Positions 16,050-26,125 of a stretch of DNA of 64,000 nt are shown here, piece by piece. A program made the position numbers and the translations under genes. The stretch comes from JAQWRV01 sp045564915. Its GTDB lineage: Bacteria > Pseudomonadota > Alphaproteobacteria > Rhodospirillales > Rhodospirillaceae. How positions within the stretch are numbered: the first letter of the stretch is position 1; every line of letters starts with the position of its first letter. Below the pieces are notes generated by a model. The model was not told the origin of the DNA. It did not search any database and saw nothing but the letters and a program-made list of their open reading frames with translations. Location of the stretch: NCBI GenBank assembly GCA_045564915.1, contig JBJLGL010000005.1:1-64000 (forward strand). The letters run 5' to 3'.

Positions 16050-16775
16050 ATGGATGTGGAAACAGTAAGCGCTGTCGGCGTGATCGCGGCGGAAGCAAAA
16101 TTCTCTATTTGGGGTCTATTTCTGCAAGCTGACATTATTGTCAAAGCCGTCATGGTGTTTCTCGCCGGAGCTTCAATCTGGTGCTGGGCAATAATTTTTG
16201 ACAAGGTTATTAGGCTACGTAAACTGACCAAAAAGGCAGGGCAGTTTGAAGAAAGGTTCTGGTCTGGTAGTTCCCTCGAGGAGCTTTACGATAGGGTCGG
16301 TCCGCGTCCCCCAGATCCTATGTCTTCTATCTTTGTAGCCGCGATGCGCGAATGGCGCCGGTCATCTATTAAGAACAAGGATTCTAAACCAGATAATTTA
16401 GCAGGGCTCGGGCAACGGATTGATCGAGTGATGCGTATCAGTCTGGAACGTGAGATGGATCACCTGCAACGCCGTATGACATTTCTTGCGTCAACAGGTG
16501 CAGTAGCGCCTTTCCTTGGTTTGTTTGGAACAGTGTGGGGCATCATGAATACTTTCACAGCTATAGGACTCTCAAGTGATACAAGCCTCGCTACGGTAGC
16601 CCCAGGTATTGCAGAAGCTTTGTTTGCAACCGCGTTAGGTTTGGTAGCTGCCATTCCAGCCGTAATTGCTTACAATTCTATTTCATCTGATATGAATCGT
16701 TATGCTCTGAGACTTGAAAATTTTGCCGGCGAATTTGGTGCGATCTTGTCTCGACAGCTAGAAAATCGGGCCTGA
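16050..16775 (+). CDS. tolQ: Tol-Pal system protein TolQ
   Basis: The 241-residue inner-membrane channel subunit has three membrane segments: about 28-50 (ADIIVKAVMVFLAGASIWCW), about 140-165 (ASTGAVAPFLGLFGTVWGIM) and about 180-205 (GIAEALFATALGLVAAIPAVI), the classical TolQ/ExbB arrangement. With TolR it uses the proton gradient to energise TolA, pulling the outer membrane inward during division. It starts six bases after ybgC and ends two bases before tolR. Confidence 0.97.
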   Translation: MDVETVSAVGVIAAEAKFSIWGLFLQADIIVKAVMVFLAGASIWCWAIIFDKVIRLRKLTKKAGQFEERFWSGSSLEELYDRVGPRPPDPMSSIFVAAMREWRRSSIKNKDSKPDNLAGLGQRIDRVMRISLEREMDHLQRRMTFLASTGAVAPFLGLFGTVWGIMNTFTAIGLSSDTSLATVAPGIAEALFATALGLVAAIPAVIAYNSISSDMNRYALRLENFAGEFGAILSRQLENRA

Positions 16776-16777
16776 GA

Positions 16778-17215
16778 ATGGGTATGTTCGTGAAACCCGA
16801 TGAGGGTGGAGGGGGCGTTCGCCGCCAGCCATATCGTCCGATGGCCGAGATCAACGTGACCCCGATGGTCGACGTTATGCTTGTTTTGCTCGTAATTTTT
16901 ATTGTTGCCGCGCCACTACTAACGACTGGCGTGGAAGTGAATTTACCAGAGGCCACGACGCCAAATCTCGCCCAAGAGAATCAAGCGGTTACAGTAACAA
17001 TCAACAAAGATGGCGTGACTTTGCAAAGTTTGCCGGTCGATCTTGATAAACTGGGCGCGCGCCTTAAAGCAGTCACTGAAGCAAACCCGGATGTAAGGAT
17101 TTACGTCAGGGCTGATAAATCATTGGCTTATGGGGTGGTCATGGATGTTATGTCACAGATTTATCAGGCCGGTCTGCGCAACGCAGCGCTTGTGACTGAC
17201 CCACCGATAAAATGA
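16778..17215 (+). CDS. tolR: Tol-Pal system protein TolR
   Basis: The 145-residue protein has a single membrane segment (EINVTPMVDVMLVLLVIFIV) holding the conserved Asp that conducts protons with TolQ, and a periplasmic domain with TINKDGVTLQSLPVDLDKL and ADKSLAYGVVMDVMSQIYQAG. It lies two bases after tolQ, so the two subunits are made together. Confidence 0.97.
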   Translation: MGMFVKPDEGGGGVRRQPYRPMAEINVTPMVDVMLVLLVIFIVAAPLLTTGVEVNLPEATTPNLAQENQAVTVTINKDGVTLQSLPVDLDKLGARLKAVTEANPDVRIYVRADKSLAYGVVMDVMSQIYQAGLRNAALVTDPPIK

Positions 17216-17239
17216 AAATAGTGAGTCATTAGCGGCGTC

Positions 17240-18022
17240 ATGAGCAAAGGGCTCATATTATCGGGTTTTTTTCATGGGCTTTTGGTTACCTTGGTCTGGA
17301 TTGGGTTTCCTTTTGCGGCCCGTGATCAGCTAGAAATAGATAGACCTATTGTCGTCGAGTTGGTCGAAATCGCAGAAGTTACCGCTGCACCACCGGATGG
17401 TGAGCCCGCGCTTGAGACCGAAGAAGTATCGGAGCCCTTTCAAGCTGAAGAAATAGAGCAGTCAACCGCATCGGAAATTATACCTCCGCCACCACCTGAA
17501 ACTGAAAAAATAGCAGCAACTGACACACTTACTCGCTCTCATGTTGAAATTCCTCCGCGCAAGCCAGCACCGCCGAAAAGAGATCCTTTCAATCAACTAG
17601 TGAGTTTGGTCAAGGACTTACAACAAGAGGTGTCAAAACGTCCGGCACCTAATATACAGGTGCCAGAGAAAACGGATCTAGAGGAGAAATTGAATACTGT
17701 ACAAGCCGCGGATCGGGCTACTTTGAGCGAGCGTGATGCAATTAAGACGCATATTGAACGTTGTTGGCGGATCGATCCCGGCAAAGAAGGTATCCAGAAC
17801 CTCACAGTAGATTTACGGGTCGGAATAAATCCTGACGGAAGTGTAAGACAGGCCGTGATAGAGGATACAGGCCGCTATTTCTCCGACCCTGCTTTTCGTA
17901 CTTTTGCGGACAGTGCGCGCACAGCTGTTCTAAGCTGCAGTAACGTCCCAATCTCGCCACAAAGATACGAAATATTTAAAGATATCGTCTTTACCTTCTC
18001 ACCACGGGGCCGAATCAATTAG
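17240..18022 (+). CDS. tolA: Tol-Pal system protein TolA
   Basis: The 260-residue protein has an N-terminal membrane anchor (LILSGFFHGLLVTLVWIGF), a Glu/Pro-rich periplasmic region (about 45-130) with PPPPPE, a helix (about 130-170) and a C-terminal TonB/TolA-type domain (IKTHIERCWRIDPGKEG, LRVGINPDGSVRQAVIED) that contacts TolB and Pal. The helical domain is much shorter than in enterobacterial TolA, as is usual in alphaproteobacteria. Confidence 0.93.
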   Translation: MSKGLILSGFFHGLLVTLVWIGFPFAARDQLEIDRPIVVELVEIAEVTAAPPDGEPALETEEVSEPFQAEEIEQSTASEIIPPPPPETEKIAATDTLTRSHVEIPPRKPAPPKRDPFNQLVSLVKDLQQEVSKRPAPNIQVPEKTDLEEKLNTVQAADRATLSERDAIKTHIERCWRIDPGKEGIQNLTVDLRVGINPDGSVRQAVIEDTGRYFSDPAFRTFADSARTAVLSCSNVPISPQRYEIFKDIVFTFSPRGRIN

Positions 18023-18091
18023 AATTTGTTCAATATTTGTGGGTAAAACCTTTAACGTTCCTAAGTAACGAGATAGCTTGACGCGGCCAAA

Positions 18092-19435
18092 ATGTGGGGG
18101 TTTCTTTCAGTGAACATTCGTTCGGTCGCGTTCTTATGGAGCTTATTAGCCCTGGTATTGATACGGGGTGCTTGTGCTCAAGTTCAGATTGATATTACCC
18201 ATGGCCGAGTAGAACCTATGCCGATTGCGGTTGTACAATTTCCTGGTAATAACATGGAGACAGACCAAATAGGGAGTGATCTAAGCGCTGTTATTTCCAA
18301 TGACCTGGAGCGATCCGGCCTGTTTCGTCCGATTGATCGCGATGCGTTCATACAAACGTTACCGTCTTTGGATGTTCAGCCGCGATTTGCCGACTGGCGC
18401 GCTCTGGCAGCCCAAGTTCTAGTTCAGGGAGAAGTAGAAGGCCAAACTAATGGCCAATTGCGCGTTTCTTTTCGACTATGGGATGTTTTTGGCGGTCAGC
18501 AGATGGTTGGCCAGGCATATGTGACACAGCCAGCAAATTGGCGGCGTGTTGCCCATATAATTGCAGACTCCATCTATACGCAAATTACTGGAGAATCAGG
18601 CTACTTCGATACCCGGGTAGTTTATGTGTCTGAAAGCGGGCCAGGAAATGAGCGTATAAAGCGGCTAGCAATTATGGACCAAGACGGTGCGAATCACCGT
18701 TTTTTGACTGATGGTTCAGCTTTAGTTTTGACGCCACGATTTTCTCCTACTGCCCAGGAAATCACTTATTTATCGTTTTTTCAGGGTGTGCCGAGAGTAT
18801 ACCTGTTCAATATAGATACTGGCCGGCAGGAATTATTAGGTGATTTTCCTGGCATGACTTACGCGCCACGTTTCTCACCAGATGGTAATAAAGTAATCTT
18901 TTCCATGGCGTCGGATGGCAATTCTGAAATCTACGAGTTGGATCTGCGCACGCGGAGAGCCTTGAGGCTAACCAATCACCCAGCTATTGATACTTCTCCG
19001 TCATATTCGCCGGATGGTCAGCAATTCACTTTCAACTCCGACCGTGGCGGCAGTCAGCAAATCTATGTAAGCCCCTCTGCTGGGTCCGATGCCCAGCGGA
19101 TCAGTTTTGGTGACGGCCGCTATGCGACTCCAGTTTGGTCACCACGGGGAGACCTTATCGCATTTACACGTATTAGTCGTGGTACTTTTTATATTGGCGT
19201 GATGGAGCCGGATGGGGAGGGAGAACGTCTGCTTGCCCAGGGCTACCTCGTGGAGTCGCCTACATGGTCACCTAATGGAAGGGTATTAATGTATTTTGCC
19301 CAAGCGCCCCGTCTTGCCGATGGCTCGGGAGGGCAGGTCCGGCTTTATTCTATCGATTTGACCGGATACAACCAAAGAGAGATGGTGACGCCGCAAGATG
19401 CGTCGGATCCCGCATGGTCGCCCTTGATCCCGTAA
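18092..19435 (+). CDS. tolB: Tol-Pal system periplasmic protein TolB
   Basis: The 447-residue protein has a signal peptide (about 1-30, SLLALVLIRGACAQ), an N-terminal alpha/beta domain (about 35-165) and a six-bladed beta-propeller with repeated FSPDG/YSPDG/WSPNG turns (about 175-445). TolB links Pal in the outer membrane to TolA. An in-frame GTG at 18110 is an alternative start leaving the same signal peptide. A 170-base gap separates it from pal. Confidence 0.97.
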   Translation: MWGFLSVNIRSVAFLWSLLALVLIRGACAQVQIDITHGRVEPMPIAVVQFPGNNMETDQIGSDLSAVISNDLERSGLFRPIDRDAFIQTLPSLDVQPRFADWRALAAQVLVQGEVEGQTNGQLRVSFRLWDVFGGQQMVGQAYVTQPANWRRVAHIIADSIYTQITGESGYFDTRVVYVSESGPGNERIKRLAIMDQDGANHRFLTDGSALVLTPRFSPTAQEITYLSFFQGVPRVYLFNIDTGRQELLGDFPGMTYAPRFSPDGNKVIFSMASDGNSEIYELDLRTRRALRLTNHPAIDTSPSYSPDGQQFTFNSDRGGSQQIYVSPSAGSDAQRISFGDGRYATPVWSPRGDLIAFTRISRGTFYIGVMEPDGEGERLLAQGYLVESPTWSPNGRVLMYFAQAPRLADGSGGQVRLYSIDLTGYNQREMVTPQDASDPAWSPLIP

Positions 19436-19605
19436 GGCATTGAGAACGTCCATAATTATTGGAGTATCTTGCTTTGTGCTGCCTTTTATAGAGGGAATAT
19501 CTTGCGTCCTACCAAGCACCTGATAAAAGAGGTGGGGAAAATCTCTATTTTGTGCATAATTATATATAGTTACGACAGTACTGTGACCGAAGGGGAAGAA
19601 AAACA

Positions 19606-20103
19606 ATGATGGTTCGTTTGATTAGCGCCGTCTCTGCAACCTTATTATTGGCAGCTTGCGCGTCTGATAAGAAAGACGATGTTGGTTCAGAGGCCATTGG
19701 CTCGAGCCAGCCGGCTGCCGTACAACCTGTACCTGCGGGTCCGGCAATGGATTCAGCTGAATATTTTAATCAGCTGGTTGGCAATAGCGTATACTATGAC
19801 TTGGATGAGTACTCGTTAAATGGTGCCGCTCAAGCCACTCTGAGGGGTCAAGCCTCTTGGCTGAACCAAAACCCATCACGTTCTATCGTGGTTGAGGGAC
19901 ACTGTGATGAGCGGGGCACCCGTGAGTATAACTTGGGCCTTGGTGAGCGCCGGGCTAATGCAGCGAAGGATTACCTTGTATCTTTGGGTGTTGCACCAAG
20001 TCGCATTCGAACAATTTCATATGGTAAAGAGCGGCCGCTTTGTGTTGCATCGAATGAAGGTTGTTGGAGTGGGAATAGACGCGGAGTTTCCGTCGTCCAG
20101 TGA
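19606..20103 (+). CDS. pal: Peptidoglycan-associated lipoprotein Pal
   Basis: The 165-residue protein begins with a lipoprotein signal ending in the lipobox LLAAC, so Cys would be acylated and the protein anchored in the outer membrane. The OmpA-like domain (about 50-165) has VVEGHCDERGTREYNLGLG and ERRANAAKDYL for peptidoglycan binding. It is preceded by AAGGGGAAGAAA and by a 170-base gap that may hold its own promoter. Confidence 0.97.
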   Translation: MMVRLISAVSATLLLAACASDKKDDVGSEAIGSSQPAAVQPVPAGPAMDSAEYFNQLVGNSVYYDLDEYSLNGAAQATLRGQASWLNQNPSRSIVVEGHCDERGTREYNLGLGERRANAAKDYLVSLGVAPSRIRTISYGKERPLCVASNEGCWSGNRRGVSVVQ

Positions 20104-20262
20104 GCATAACTCAGTTTAATCGCTCTTGGTGATTTTATGGAGAACCGCATTTAAGGCTGTGGCGTTCGCGTCGCCGGGTGCCTCAGTTTGCCTTATTCAT
20201 TTGGTATAACCGTTTTACAGAATAGAGTATTCTCAGCTCGGCAAGCCATCCAAAAGACTAAG

Positions 20263-21633
20263 ATGATGACATCTTCTATAAAATTGTATTTCTTTGCTTT
20301 ATCTGCCGTGTTCTTTTTGTCCGGCACATGTCTAACATCGGTTTACGCCCAAGCACCCCTAGATATTAGACTAATTAACGATCGCCTTGATCGAATTGAG
20401 AAAAGCTTGCGGGATACTATTGCTTTGCCGTCGAGCGAAGCAATCACTCCTTCTATGCAAATTCCTCTGCAAGGCCCAAACACTGGACAGCAGACTTTGC
20501 CTTCAGACGTGGCGGGCCGACTACAGGTAAGGATATTGCAACTTGAGCGCTTAGTCGAAACCTTGACCGGGCAAATGGAGATCACAGAATTTGAAGTTTC
20601 TAGACTACGGGCTCAGTTCCAACAGATGTCAAGCGATGTCGGGTACCGGTTAGCACTATTGGAGCAGGCGGCTGGTATTTCCCCAGCTGTAGCGGCGTTG
20701 CAGCAAGCTCCTCGCGCAGACAATTTCCAGATGACTAGAGACAATGTTACTGCGCCCGAAACTATGCTTGTGCAGAATCCTTTAGTTCAGCCTGGTAGTC
20801 AGGGTGTTAGCCAAACATCAGGAATGTCATCTTCACCACTAGCTGTTATTAATGATAATGGCCGCATAGAGCCTGATCTTAATATGCCGATCTCTGCCCC
20901 AGTCCAGCCGCAACCGCAAATTTTTGCCGACAGATCAGCCCAAAGTGGATCCACGCTCAGCACACCTGCGAGCAAAGCCATCGCAAAGCCGAAATCTGGG
21001 AGTTTAAACCCGTCGATTGATCCAGTGCAGCCTGACCCTGGAACTACGTTCGGTGTTATCCGGACAGACGCAGAGGGGCAGGCATTGCCTCCTTTGCCAG
21101 GAGCAGCAGCTAGGCCTACTCAATCAATGCCGCAACAGCCTATAGCACCTCCAGCGATAGCTACGGTGCCGTCGCCGGGTGTCGTCGGCGTGTCGCGTAT
21201 CGGTACAGTTCCCGATCCTCTAGCAGCAATGGTGGCCCTTCCTGATGGTACACCTAAAGAACAATATGATTACGCTTTCGACATTCTTAGGAAAGCTGAT
21301 TATGGGCGTGCAGAAAAGGCTTTGAGAATTTTTCTTGAGGTCAATCCAGAGGATACTTTGGCAGGAAACGCCCAATATTGGCTCGGGGAAACTTTCTATG
21401 TTCGGGGTGATTTTGAGCAAGCAGCTGTAGAGTTCTTGTCAGGCTACCAAGCTTACCCCAACGGCATTAAGGCTCCTGATAACCTTTTAAAGCTTGGCCT
21501 ATCTATGGCGCAGCTTGGTCAGTCGGATGGGGCTTGCACAGCCCTATCCCGTTTGGCTACAGAATACCCCGAAGCTAATGATACTATTCGCCGCAGGGCG
21601 CAAACGGAGCGCGCTCGTTTGAGCTGCAGTTGA
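20263..21633 (+). CDS. cpoB: Tol-Pal associated cell division coordinator CpoB (YbgF)
   Basis: The protein has 456 residues from the ATG at 20263 (another ATG follows directly). A signal peptide ends near TSVYAQAPLD, a coiled-coil trimerisation helix with DIRLINDRLDRIEKSL follows, then a long Pro/Gln/Ser-rich linker (about 130-330) and a C-terminal TPR domain (about 340-455: YDYAFDILRKADYGRAEKAL, NAQYWLGETFYVRGDFEQA). CpoB tunes peptidoglycan synthesis with Tol function in E. coli. The linker is longer than in enterobacteria. A longer frame from a TTG at 20188 would bury the signal peptide and is not favoured. Confidence 0.93.
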   Translation: MMTSSIKLYFFALSAVFFLSGTCLTSVYAQAPLDIRLINDRLDRIEKSLRDTIALPSSEAITPSMQIPLQGPNTGQQTLPSDVAGRLQVRILQLERLVETLTGQMEITEFEVSRLRAQFQQMSSDVGYRLALLEQAAGISPAVAALQQAPRADNFQMTRDNVTAPETMLVQNPLVQPGSQGVSQTSGMSSSPLAVINDNGRIEPDLNMPISAPVQPQPQIFADRSAQSGSTLSTPASKAIAKPKSGSLNPSIDPVQPDPGTTFGVIRTDAEGQALPPLPGAAARPTQSMPQQPIAPPAIATVPSPGVVGVSRIGTVPDPLAAMVALPDGTPKEQYDYAFDILRKADYGRAEKALRIFLEVNPEDTLAGNAQYWLGETFYVRGDFEQAAVEFLSGYQAYPNGIKAPDNLLKLGLSMAQLGQSDGACTALSRLATEYPEANDTIRRRAQTERARLSCS

Positions 21634-21636
21634 TCT

Positions 21637-22686
21637 GTGGCTTCAAGTTCCAAACTCAAGAATAAAGTTCCAAGGGGTATTATTATTACCCAAGATGACT
21701 TTGCTCAGCTAATGGAGCCCTTCGGACCCTACCCATCAAATGAGAAAATTGCCGTTGCGGTCTCCGGTGGTCCAGATAGCATGTCACTTACTTGTCTCTT
21801 GCAGTCTTGGGGCAGATCCCGGGGGCTTGATATCGTTGGACTCACGGTCGATCACCGATTGCGTGAAGGGGCGGCTGAAGAGGCTGAGCAGGTATCAGTA
21901 TGGTTGCGTGAACTAGGACTGTCTCACCATACTCTAGTTTGGGAAGCAGGAAAAACGATGTCACATTTGGACAGCAGTCCTCAGGCTGCTGCCCGTGAAG
22001 CCCGTTTTAATCTCTTAGTCCAATGGTGTCTCGACAACCATACGTCTAAGTTATTGATAGCGCACCATTCGGATGATCAAGCTGAGACATTTCTGCAGCG
22101 TCTCGTCCGTGGCTCTGGCATAGACGGTTTGGCTTCCATGCGTGCCTCTGTTCGTCGGAATGAAGTCATACTATTGAGGCCACTACTTGTGCGTCCAAAG
22201 GCTGATCTTATTGCTACCTGTGAAGCACTCGGTCAAGCTTGGATCAATGACCCGTCAAATCAGGATCAGAAATACAGTCGGGTGCGATTACGCAATCTCT
22301 TAGAAGCTCTAGCGGCAGAAGGTCTTGATAGGGATCGCTTACTCAATACTGTTAGCCATATTCAGCGCGCTAAGACAGCTATTGATGCAGCTGTAGGTGA
22401 GCTTGTGCGGTGCAGCGTAACGACCCACACGAATGGTGATTTGGTATTGGATTCACTTAATTTTATTAAAGCGCCAGATGAGGTGGCTCTAAGATCCCTG
22501 GCCCAGTGCCTTTGCGAGGTTTCTTGCACAGCATATCCACCAAGGTTCAATAGCCTTATGTTAGTCTTTAATGCCCTAAAATCCGATAATTGGTCTGATA
22601 GAACATTACATGGCTGTCAATTGCGAATGCTGGATGGCAAGATTGTGATTACGCCAGAGGATCACGAACGGCAGAATTCTTGCTAA
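21637..22686 (+). CDS. tilS: tRNA(Ile)-lysidine synthase
   Basis: The 349-residue N-type ATP pyrophosphatase has the PP-loop VAVSGGPDSMSL, then LTVDHRLREGAAEEAE, LLIAHHSDDQAETFLQRLVRGSG and ARPLL-type LRPLLVRPKADL. It converts C34 of tRNA-Ile(CAU) to lysidine so AUA is read as Ile. It starts with GTG three bases after cpoB. The C-terminal domain is short, ending near HGCQLRMLDGKIVITPE. The tilS-ftsH order is conserved in alphaproteobacteria. Confidence 0.95.
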   Translation: MASSSKLKNKVPRGIIITQDDFAQLMEPFGPYPSNEKIAVAVSGGPDSMSLTCLLQSWGRSRGLDIVGLTVDHRLREGAAEEAEQVSVWLRELGLSHHTLVWEAGKTMSHLDSSPQAAAREARFNLLVQWCLDNHTSKLLIAHHSDDQAETFLQRLVRGSGIDGLASMRASVRRNEVILLRPLLVRPKADLIATCEALGQAWINDPSNQDQKYSRVRLRNLLEALAAEGLDRDRLLNTVSHIQRAKTAIDAAVGELVRCSVTTHTNGDLVLDSLNFIKAPDEVALRSLAQCLCEVSCTAYPPRFNSLMLVFNALKSDNWSDRTLHGCQLRMLDGKIVITPEDHERQNSC

Positions 22687-22875
22687 TTTTGGCACTTTGA
22701 ACCGGACATTTGAGATTTTTGGAGGTCCACTTAGACTCGATTTGGCTGAGGAACTTGCAGTCCTGTCTTGCGTTGAGGGGTCTACACCCTATTTAATAAG
22801 CTGAGGAAAGTCTTATTTAAGCCCAACGATATTTCTTTTTCTTGGTCTAATTGCAACGTGATAAAAGGATTAGGT

Positions 22876-24813
22876 GTGAACATAAGCCGGAATTTGATTT
22901 TGTGGGCCATCATACTGGTTTTGATTGTTGCCCTGTTCAACTTATTTCAGTCACCAAATTCGCGATCGCCTAACCGAGAACTTTCGTTTACGGAGTTCAT
23001 GGCGTCTGTGGAAGGTAACGAAGTCAGCAGTGTTACGATCCAAGGTAACAACATAAGCGGCAAAAAACGCGACGGCACACCGTTCCAAACCTATGCTCCA
23101 GAAGACCCATCTTTGATTCCTAACCTGCGGTCCAGTGGTGTGGATATCAAAGCACTACCCCGCAGTGATGGAGAAACTACAATTTGGAGCATTCTGATCT
23201 CCTGGTTTCCCATGCTTCTGTTGATCGGGGTTTGGATTTTCTTCATGCGCCAAATGCAGGGGGGTGGCGGTAAAGCCATGGGATTTGGAAAGTCGCGAGC
23301 AAAGTTGCTAACTGAACGCCAGGGTCGTGTGACCTTTGAAGACGTTGCGGGGATCGATGAAGCTAAGCAAGAACTGGAGGAAGTAGTAGAGTTCTTGCGT
23401 GACCCAGCTAAGTTTCAACGTTTGGGTGGAAAAATACCAAAGGGTGTGCTTCTTGTCGGTCCTCCAGGAACTGGCAAGACTTTGCTAGCAAGATCAATAG
23501 CAGGTGAAGCTAATGTTCCCTTTTTTACCATATCTGGTTCTGACTTTGTGGAGATGTTTGTAGGTGTTGGCGCGAGTAGGGTGCGTGACATGTTTGAGCA
23601 AGGCAAAAAGAATGCGCCTTGTATTATTTTTATTGATGAGATAGATGCTGTCGGACGTCATCGCGGTGCTGGTTTAGGCGGTGGCAATGATGAACGAGAA
23701 CAAACGCTAAACCAGTTGTTGGTTGAGATGGATGGTTTCGAAGCCAATGAAGGCGTAATTCTGATAGCAGCAACCAATAGACCTGATGTACTTGATCCGG
23801 CTCTTTTGCGACCGGGTCGCTTCGACCGGCAGGTTGTTGTACCTAATCCAGATATTATGGGCCGCGAGAAAATCCTTAAAGTCCACACACGTAAGACGCC
23901 AATTTCTCCAGATGTTGAACTTAAGGTGATTGCCCGAGGAACGCCAGGTTTCTCAGGTGCTGACTTAGCAAATCTCGTTAATGAAGCAGCGCTATTGGCT
24001 GCTAAGAAAGCTAAGCGCGTTGTGACGATGCTCGAGTTCGAGGAAGCTAAGGATAAGGTAATGATGGGCGCCGAGCGGCGGTCCATGGTGATGACTGAAG
24101 ATGAAAAGAAATTGACAGCATACCATGAAGCGGGCCACGCATTAATAATGATGCATGCTGAGGGACATGAACCACTACACAAAGTTACAATTATTCCCCG
24201 TGGTAGGGCACTCGGAGTAACTATGTTTTTGCCCGAACGAGATAAGTACAGTCAGTCCCTAATAGAGTTGAAGGCAATGATTGCTAGTCTCTTTGGCGGT
24301 CGTGTTGCTGAAGAAATGATCTTTGGACTTGATCACGTTACTACGGGGGCTTCTGATGATCTAAAACGTGCTACAGATATTGGTCGTCGTATGGTGACAG
24401 AGTTTGGTTTCTCAGAGAAACTTGGTCCATTACGTTACAATGCTGATCAAGAAGAAGTTTTTCTTGGCCATTCCGTATCACAGCAAAAGAACGTGTCAGA
24501 CGCCACTGCTGAGCTGATTGATCAGGAAGTCAGGCGTTTTGTTGAGGAAGGCGAGGCAACGGCTCGCAAGATTCTTGATGAACATAAGAATGAACTAGAG
24601 ATTATTGCAAAAGGTCTGCTCGAATATGAGACTTTGTCTCGAGAAGAAATCGATGCATTACTTAGAGGCGAAACAATTGATAAGTCCGAAAAACCTTCAC
24701 CACGGCAACGTCCTCCTGGCCGTCGAACATCGGTGCCGACAACGGAGAAGGGCGGTGGAGAAAATGACTCTGGAGCTCTAGACCCTACTCCGGAGCCACA
24801 ACCAAACTCGTGA
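22876..24813 (+). CDS. ftsH: ATP-dependent zinc metalloprotease FtsH
   Basis: FtsH, 645 residues from the GTG at 22876, degrades membrane and short-lived cytosolic proteins. Two membrane segments (about 6-25 and 102-125) flank a small periplasmic domain. The AAA+ module has GPPGTGKTLLA, IIFIDEIDAVGRHRG and ATNRPDVLDPALLRPGRFD; the zinc site is HEAGHA. The start is chosen because NISRNLILW matches the family N-terminus and AAAAGGA stands well spaced before it; a GTG six codons upstream is the alternative. The C-terminal tail is Pro/Arg-rich. It overlaps folP by four bases. Confidence 0.98.
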   Translation: MNISRNLILWAIILVLIVALFNLFQSPNSRSPNRELSFTEFMASVEGNEVSSVTIQGNNISGKKRDGTPFQTYAPEDPSLIPNLRSSGVDIKALPRSDGETTIWSILISWFPMLLLIGVWIFFMRQMQGGGGKAMGFGKSRAKLLTERQGRVTFEDVAGIDEAKQELEEVVEFLRDPAKFQRLGGKIPKGVLLVGPPGTGKTLLARSIAGEANVPFFTISGSDFVEMFVGVGASRVRDMFEQGKKNAPCIIFIDEIDAVGRHRGAGLGGGNDEREQTLNQLLVEMDGFEANEGVILIAATNRPDVLDPALLRPGRFDRQVVVPNPDIMGREKILKVHTRKTPISPDVELKVIARGTPGFSGADLANLVNEAALLAAKKAKRVVTMLEFEEAKDKVMMGAERRSMVMTEDEKKLTAYHEAGHALIMMHAEGHEPLHKVTIIPRGRALGVTMFLPERDKYSQSLIELKAMIASLFGGRVAEEMIFGLDHVTTGASDDLKRATDIGRRMVTEFGFSEKLGPLRYNADQEEVFLGHSVSQQKNVSDATAELIDQEVRRFVEEGEATARKILDEHKNELEIIAKGLLEYETLSREEIDALLRGETIDKSEKPSPRQRPPGRRTSVPTTEKGGGENDSGALDPTPEPQPNS

Positions 24814-25931
24814 CTGGGGCTCTTGCGAGCTTGCCTTTGCCACCTGAATTGGAGGGGGTTCCCCCATCCTCTTTATTTGTTGTACCTAGAGGGTTAGTGA
24901 TGGGTAACCTAGCAGAGCTAATGATCAACAATGGTCAAGCTTTGCCCCTATGCGGCACGGATAGAGGATATTCTGCTGTCGAGGTTATTGTTAGGTATTG
25001 TGACCGCGTTACGAGATACGTTTCTTCAGTCACTACATTTGACCCCTGGCGTCACGTTCTGAGTCAAGGCCTGCAATCTCACTTTGCTGAGCTATTGGAC
25101 AGGTTAGGTGCAGAAAGGGCTCCATTTGCCGGCATTAAATTAGACAGAGTTATTATCATGGGGATCGTTAATGTGACGCCTGATAGTTTTTCTGATGGTG
25201 GTGAACATTCAACTACTGAGGCAGCTATTGCCCATGGATTTGCTCTTTCATCAGAGGGAGCTGACATCCTTGATGTAGGAGGTGAATCAACTCGTCCAGG
25301 TGCCGTGCGGGTCTCAGTTGAGGAGGAGCAGCGTCGGGTCATTCCTGTTATAAGAGCTCTAACAGAAAAGGGATGTGTGGTTTCTATCGATACCCGCAAT
25401 GCAGCTACGATGGAAGCTGCTATTGCCAATGGAGCTTGTATCGTAAATGATGTGACAGCGCTCCAAGGAGACCCAGAATCACTGCCTCTTATCGTAAAGA
25501 AAAAAGTTTCAGTAGTGCTAATGCATATGCAGGGTGATCCAAGCACGATGCAAGATGCGCCAAAATACAAGGATGCACCTATTGCTGTTTATGATGACCT
25601 CAGTTCTAGATTCGCGGAGTGTATTGAAGCTGGTATTCAACCAGGTTTAGTCTGTATTGACCCCGGCATTGGATTCGGGAAAGACTTGTCTCACAATCTC
25701 CGACTTCTCAATAGTATAGCTTTATACCATGGGATTAGCTGCCCAATCATGATCGGTGCATCGCGCAAGAGTTTTATTGGCCATCTTAGCAACACACCTG
25801 ATCCAAAAGATCGCAGTCCGGGATCAATTGCTGCGGCACTTTCAGGTACTTCACAGGGTATACAAATCTTAAGGGTCCATGACGTCGCAGATACCAAACA
25901 AGCTACTAGCGTGGCTAGCGCTATAGGTTAA
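24810..25931 (+). CDS. folP: Dihydropteroate synthase
   Basis: The 373-residue TIM-barrel enzyme condenses para-aminobenzoate with hydroxymethyl-dihydropterin pyrophosphate. The catalytic domain starts near residue 110: MGIVNVTPDSFSDGG, LDVGGESTRPGA, VSIDTRNAATMEAA, LMHMQGDPSTMQ, IDPGIGFGKDLSHN and IGASRKSFIG. The first ~105 residues are an extension not needed for the barrel; similar extensions occur in other alphaproteobacteria. The start GTG overlaps the ftsH stop. Confidence 0.95.
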   Translation: MTGALASLPLPPELEGVPPSSLFVVPRGLVMGNLAELMINNGQALPLCGTDRGYSAVEVIVRYCDRVTRYVSSVTTFDPWRHVLSQGLQSHFAELLDRLGAERAPFAGIKLDRVIIMGIVNVTPDSFSDGGEHSTTEAAIAHGFALSSEGADILDVGGESTRPGAVRVSVEEEQRRVIPVIRALTEKGCVVSIDTRNAATMEAAIANGACIVNDVTALQGDPESLPLIVKKKVSVVLMHMQGDPSTMQDAPKYKDAPIAVYDDLSSRFAECIEAGIQPGLVCIDPGIGFGKDLSHNLRLLNSIALYHGISCPIMIGASRKSFIGHLSNTPDPKDRSPGSIAAALSGTSQGIQILRVHDVADTKQATSVASAIG

Positions 25932-26125
25932 CGTAGACGTCTTTTCCTCGCTAGATGTGAGGCTTTGAGTTGATATTGTGATTTCTACCCTATTCTAAAA
26001 GCTAGGGTGCCCTTTAAAATAGCCAAATAGCAAAGGTACTTGATTCCATAAGTTTCTTGGACCATTACAGGCCTATTGGTGTGGGGCAAACAGGGCCTAA
26101 ACATAATGAGTGAGTGAAGAGGAAA

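Noticed and set aside
23658..24182. 174-codon antisense frame inside ftsH
   Set aside because: It is a shadow of the strongly conserved AAA+ and protease region.
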